A stretch of DNA of 7,506 bases from positions 1 to 7,506 of the forward strand of contig CAMOYW010000036.1 of NCBI GenBank assembly GCA_946630405.1, read 5' to 3'. A program made the translations under genes and the position numbers. Source of the stretch: an uncultured Clostridia bacterium (GTDB taxonomy: Bacteria > Bacillota > Clostridia > Lachnospirales > CAG-274). The notes below the pieces were generated by a model. It saw only the letters and a program-made list of their open reading frames with translations, ran no database searches and was not told where the DNA came from. Below, one piece after another: positions 6,515-7,506 of this stretch; the first letter of the stretch is position 1, and each line of letters opens with the position of its first letter.

Positions 6515-7326
6515 TGGATTGGAAAAAGGCAAAGAATTATACCATAGTCTTTCTTTTGATACTTAATGCCCTGCTTCTCGGCTGCAATATGTATATACGA
6601 AGTCAAACGGCAGTTGATACGGAAAGAGTACGCTCCATTACCACACTTGCGGCAAAAAGAGGCATAACCCTCAGCGCCACCCTGCCAAGGCAGTACCCCG
6701 CAATGCGAGAGCTTGAAGCCTCTGAATACAGTTACGACCAGCTTAAACTGCAAAGGCTGTTTTTCTCATCGTTGACGGGCATAAGCCGAACGGACAAGGG
6801 CGAAAGCATTATATTTACAAACGGAAGTGCCACCCTCAAACTAACGGGCTCCCTCATAGAATACGAAAACGAAAACGCAAAAGCACTTGAAGGAGAAGAG
6901 GCACTGCAAAATGCCAAAGAATTTGCCTCGGAGATAACAAAACTCTTCGGCAATTACAAGTACTACTCCGACATTTCGGACAGCGAAAAGACGGTAGTGA
7001 CCTATTACGACACCGTAAACCACTACCCTGTATTTACAAGCTTCATAAGGTGCATATATTACAAAAAGGGCGGACGAAGGATAGAAGTAAACTATGCCTC
7101 CCTCACTCCCGCGGAACATTCCACCGCAGATATACTTGCCTCCGACGAGGCAGTTTATGCCCTTGTACAGTCGGGTCTTATCCCAAGAGGCACTGCCATA
7201 AGCGATATATGCCAAGGCTACTGTATAACAGCCTCGGGTGCGCCATCTCCTGCCTACCTGATAACCGCAGGCGGAAAGGATCACACGGTAAACGCCCTTA
7301 CGGGAGAATGTGAAATAGCGGAATAA
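6514..7326 (+). CDS. yycI: YycI-like membrane-anchored regulatory protein
   Basis: This 270-residue protein begins MDWKKAKNYTIVFLLILNAL, closely resembling the MDW(S/N)KxK start and single membrane helix (about 9-28) of YycI. The C-terminal part also fits the family: a YPVFTSFI strand (about 173-180), a second repeat-like helix/strand unit, and a YLITAGGKDHTVNALTGE ending typical of the YycI/PepSY-like fold. Bacillus YycI is about 280 residues and partners YycH in controlling WalK from outside the membrane. The start codon shares one base with the yycH TGA (TGATG) behind a perfect AGGAGG, so the two proteins are probably made in matched amounts. The gene ends just before two hairpins. Confidence 0.8.
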   Translation: MDWKKAKNYTIVFLLILNALLLGCNMYIRSQTAVDTERVRSITTLAAKRGITLSATLPRQYPAMRELEASEYSYDQLKLQRLFFSSLTGISRTDKGESIIFTNGSATLKLTGSLIEYENENAKALEGEEALQNAKEFASEITKLFGNYKYYSDISDSEKTVVTYYDTVNHYPVFTSFIRCIYYKKGGRRIEVNYASLTPAEHSTADILASDEAVYALVQSGLIPRGTAISDICQGYCITASGAPSPAYLITAGGKDHTVNALTGECEIAE

Positions 7327-7332
7327 GAAATT

Positions 7333-7361
7333 GGGGAGTGAAAAAAGATTTTCCACTCCCC
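7333..7361 (+). terminator. hairpin after yycI, probable terminator
   Basis: GGGGAGTG (7333-7340) pairs perfectly with CACTCCCC (7354-7361). Four inner A-T pairs are possible if C7353 bulges. It begins 7 bases after the yycI stop. It lacks a following T run, so it may stop transcription only together with the next hairpin. Confidence 0.6.
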
Positions 7362-7362
7362 C

Positions 7363-7389
7363 TTGAAAGAAAACCTTGTTTTCTTTCAA
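7363..7389. repeat. 11-bp perfect hairpin directly after the first
   Basis: TTGAAAGAAAA (7363-7373) and TTTTCTTTCAA (7379-7389) are exact reverse complements around the loop CCTTG. It follows the GC-rich hairpin after one base. It could strengthen termination in either direction or be part of a dispersed intergenic repeat. Confidence 0.6.
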
Positions 7390-7390
7390 A

Positions 7391-7506
7391 TACCACAGGC
7401 TTGTCTGCGTGCATCATAGATACACTTGCAAGCCTATAAGAAATGCAGACTCCGCCTGCTCCTCGGCGAAAATGCGATTTCCGCCTGCGGATCAAAGTCT
7501 GCGACG
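7391..7506. repeat. noncoding stretch rich in inverted repeats
   Basis: No gene is supported here. I see AGGCTTG (7397-7403) with CAAGCCT (7429-7435), GCAGACT (7445-7451) with AGTCTGC (7496-7502), a further GTCTGC at 7403-7408, and CCGCCTG twice (7452-7458 and 7481-7487). The composition is more GC-rich than the other gaps. It may be a dispersed intergenic repeat or the end of an RNA element that continues past the window. Confidence 0.4.

Noticed and set aside
7298..7495. Minus-strand ORF of 65 codons at the right edge
   Set aside because: It runs through both hairpins and the inverted repeats and overlaps the yycI end. Its composition (rich in Arg, Ser and Phe) is that of translated noncoding DNA.

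Overview
The window looks like a chromosomal segment of a low-GC Gram-positive bacterium, most likely a gut-type member of Clostridia. The grounds are AT-rich intergenic DNA, a strong AGGAGG ribosome-binding site, sigma-A-like promoter hexamers, and a YycH/YycI-type gene pair of the Firmicutes WalRK cell-wall control system. I assign no genus. I see no phage, insertion sequence, CRISPR array, tRNA or rRNA.

Left half, minus strand. A complete single-chain ABC exporter (228-1910) is followed by an intrinsic terminator (188-228). A 273-base AT-rich gap separates it from a two-gene operon transcribed leftwards: a HAD-IB phosphatase (3808-4440), then 17 bases of gap plus a ribosome-binding site, then an FGGY-family sugar kinase (2184-3788). 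This operon has a recognisable promoter (4483-4511).

Right half, plus strand. A divergent intergenic region (4441-4687) leads into a small secreted Ig-like protein (4688-5140), an intrinsic terminator, a YycH-like membrane-anchored protein (5195-6514) and a YycI-like one (6514-7326), the last two overlapping by one base. The region ends in two hairpins and a stretch rich in inverted repeats that has no credible gene (7333-7506).

The main observation is regulatory. The promoter of the right-hand cluster carries TGTAAC-N5-TGTAAC in its -35 region, next to a TATAAT -10 box. That is an exact match to the published WalR (YycF) binding consensus TGTWAH-N5-TGTWAH. The cluster it heads encodes relatives of YycH and YycI, the proteins that control the WalK kinase in Bacillus. 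This suggests a feedback loop: WalR controls a secreted envelope protein and, by read-through of an internal terminator, the regulators of its own kinase. walR and walK are not in the window. The site match is seen in the sequence; the loop is inference.
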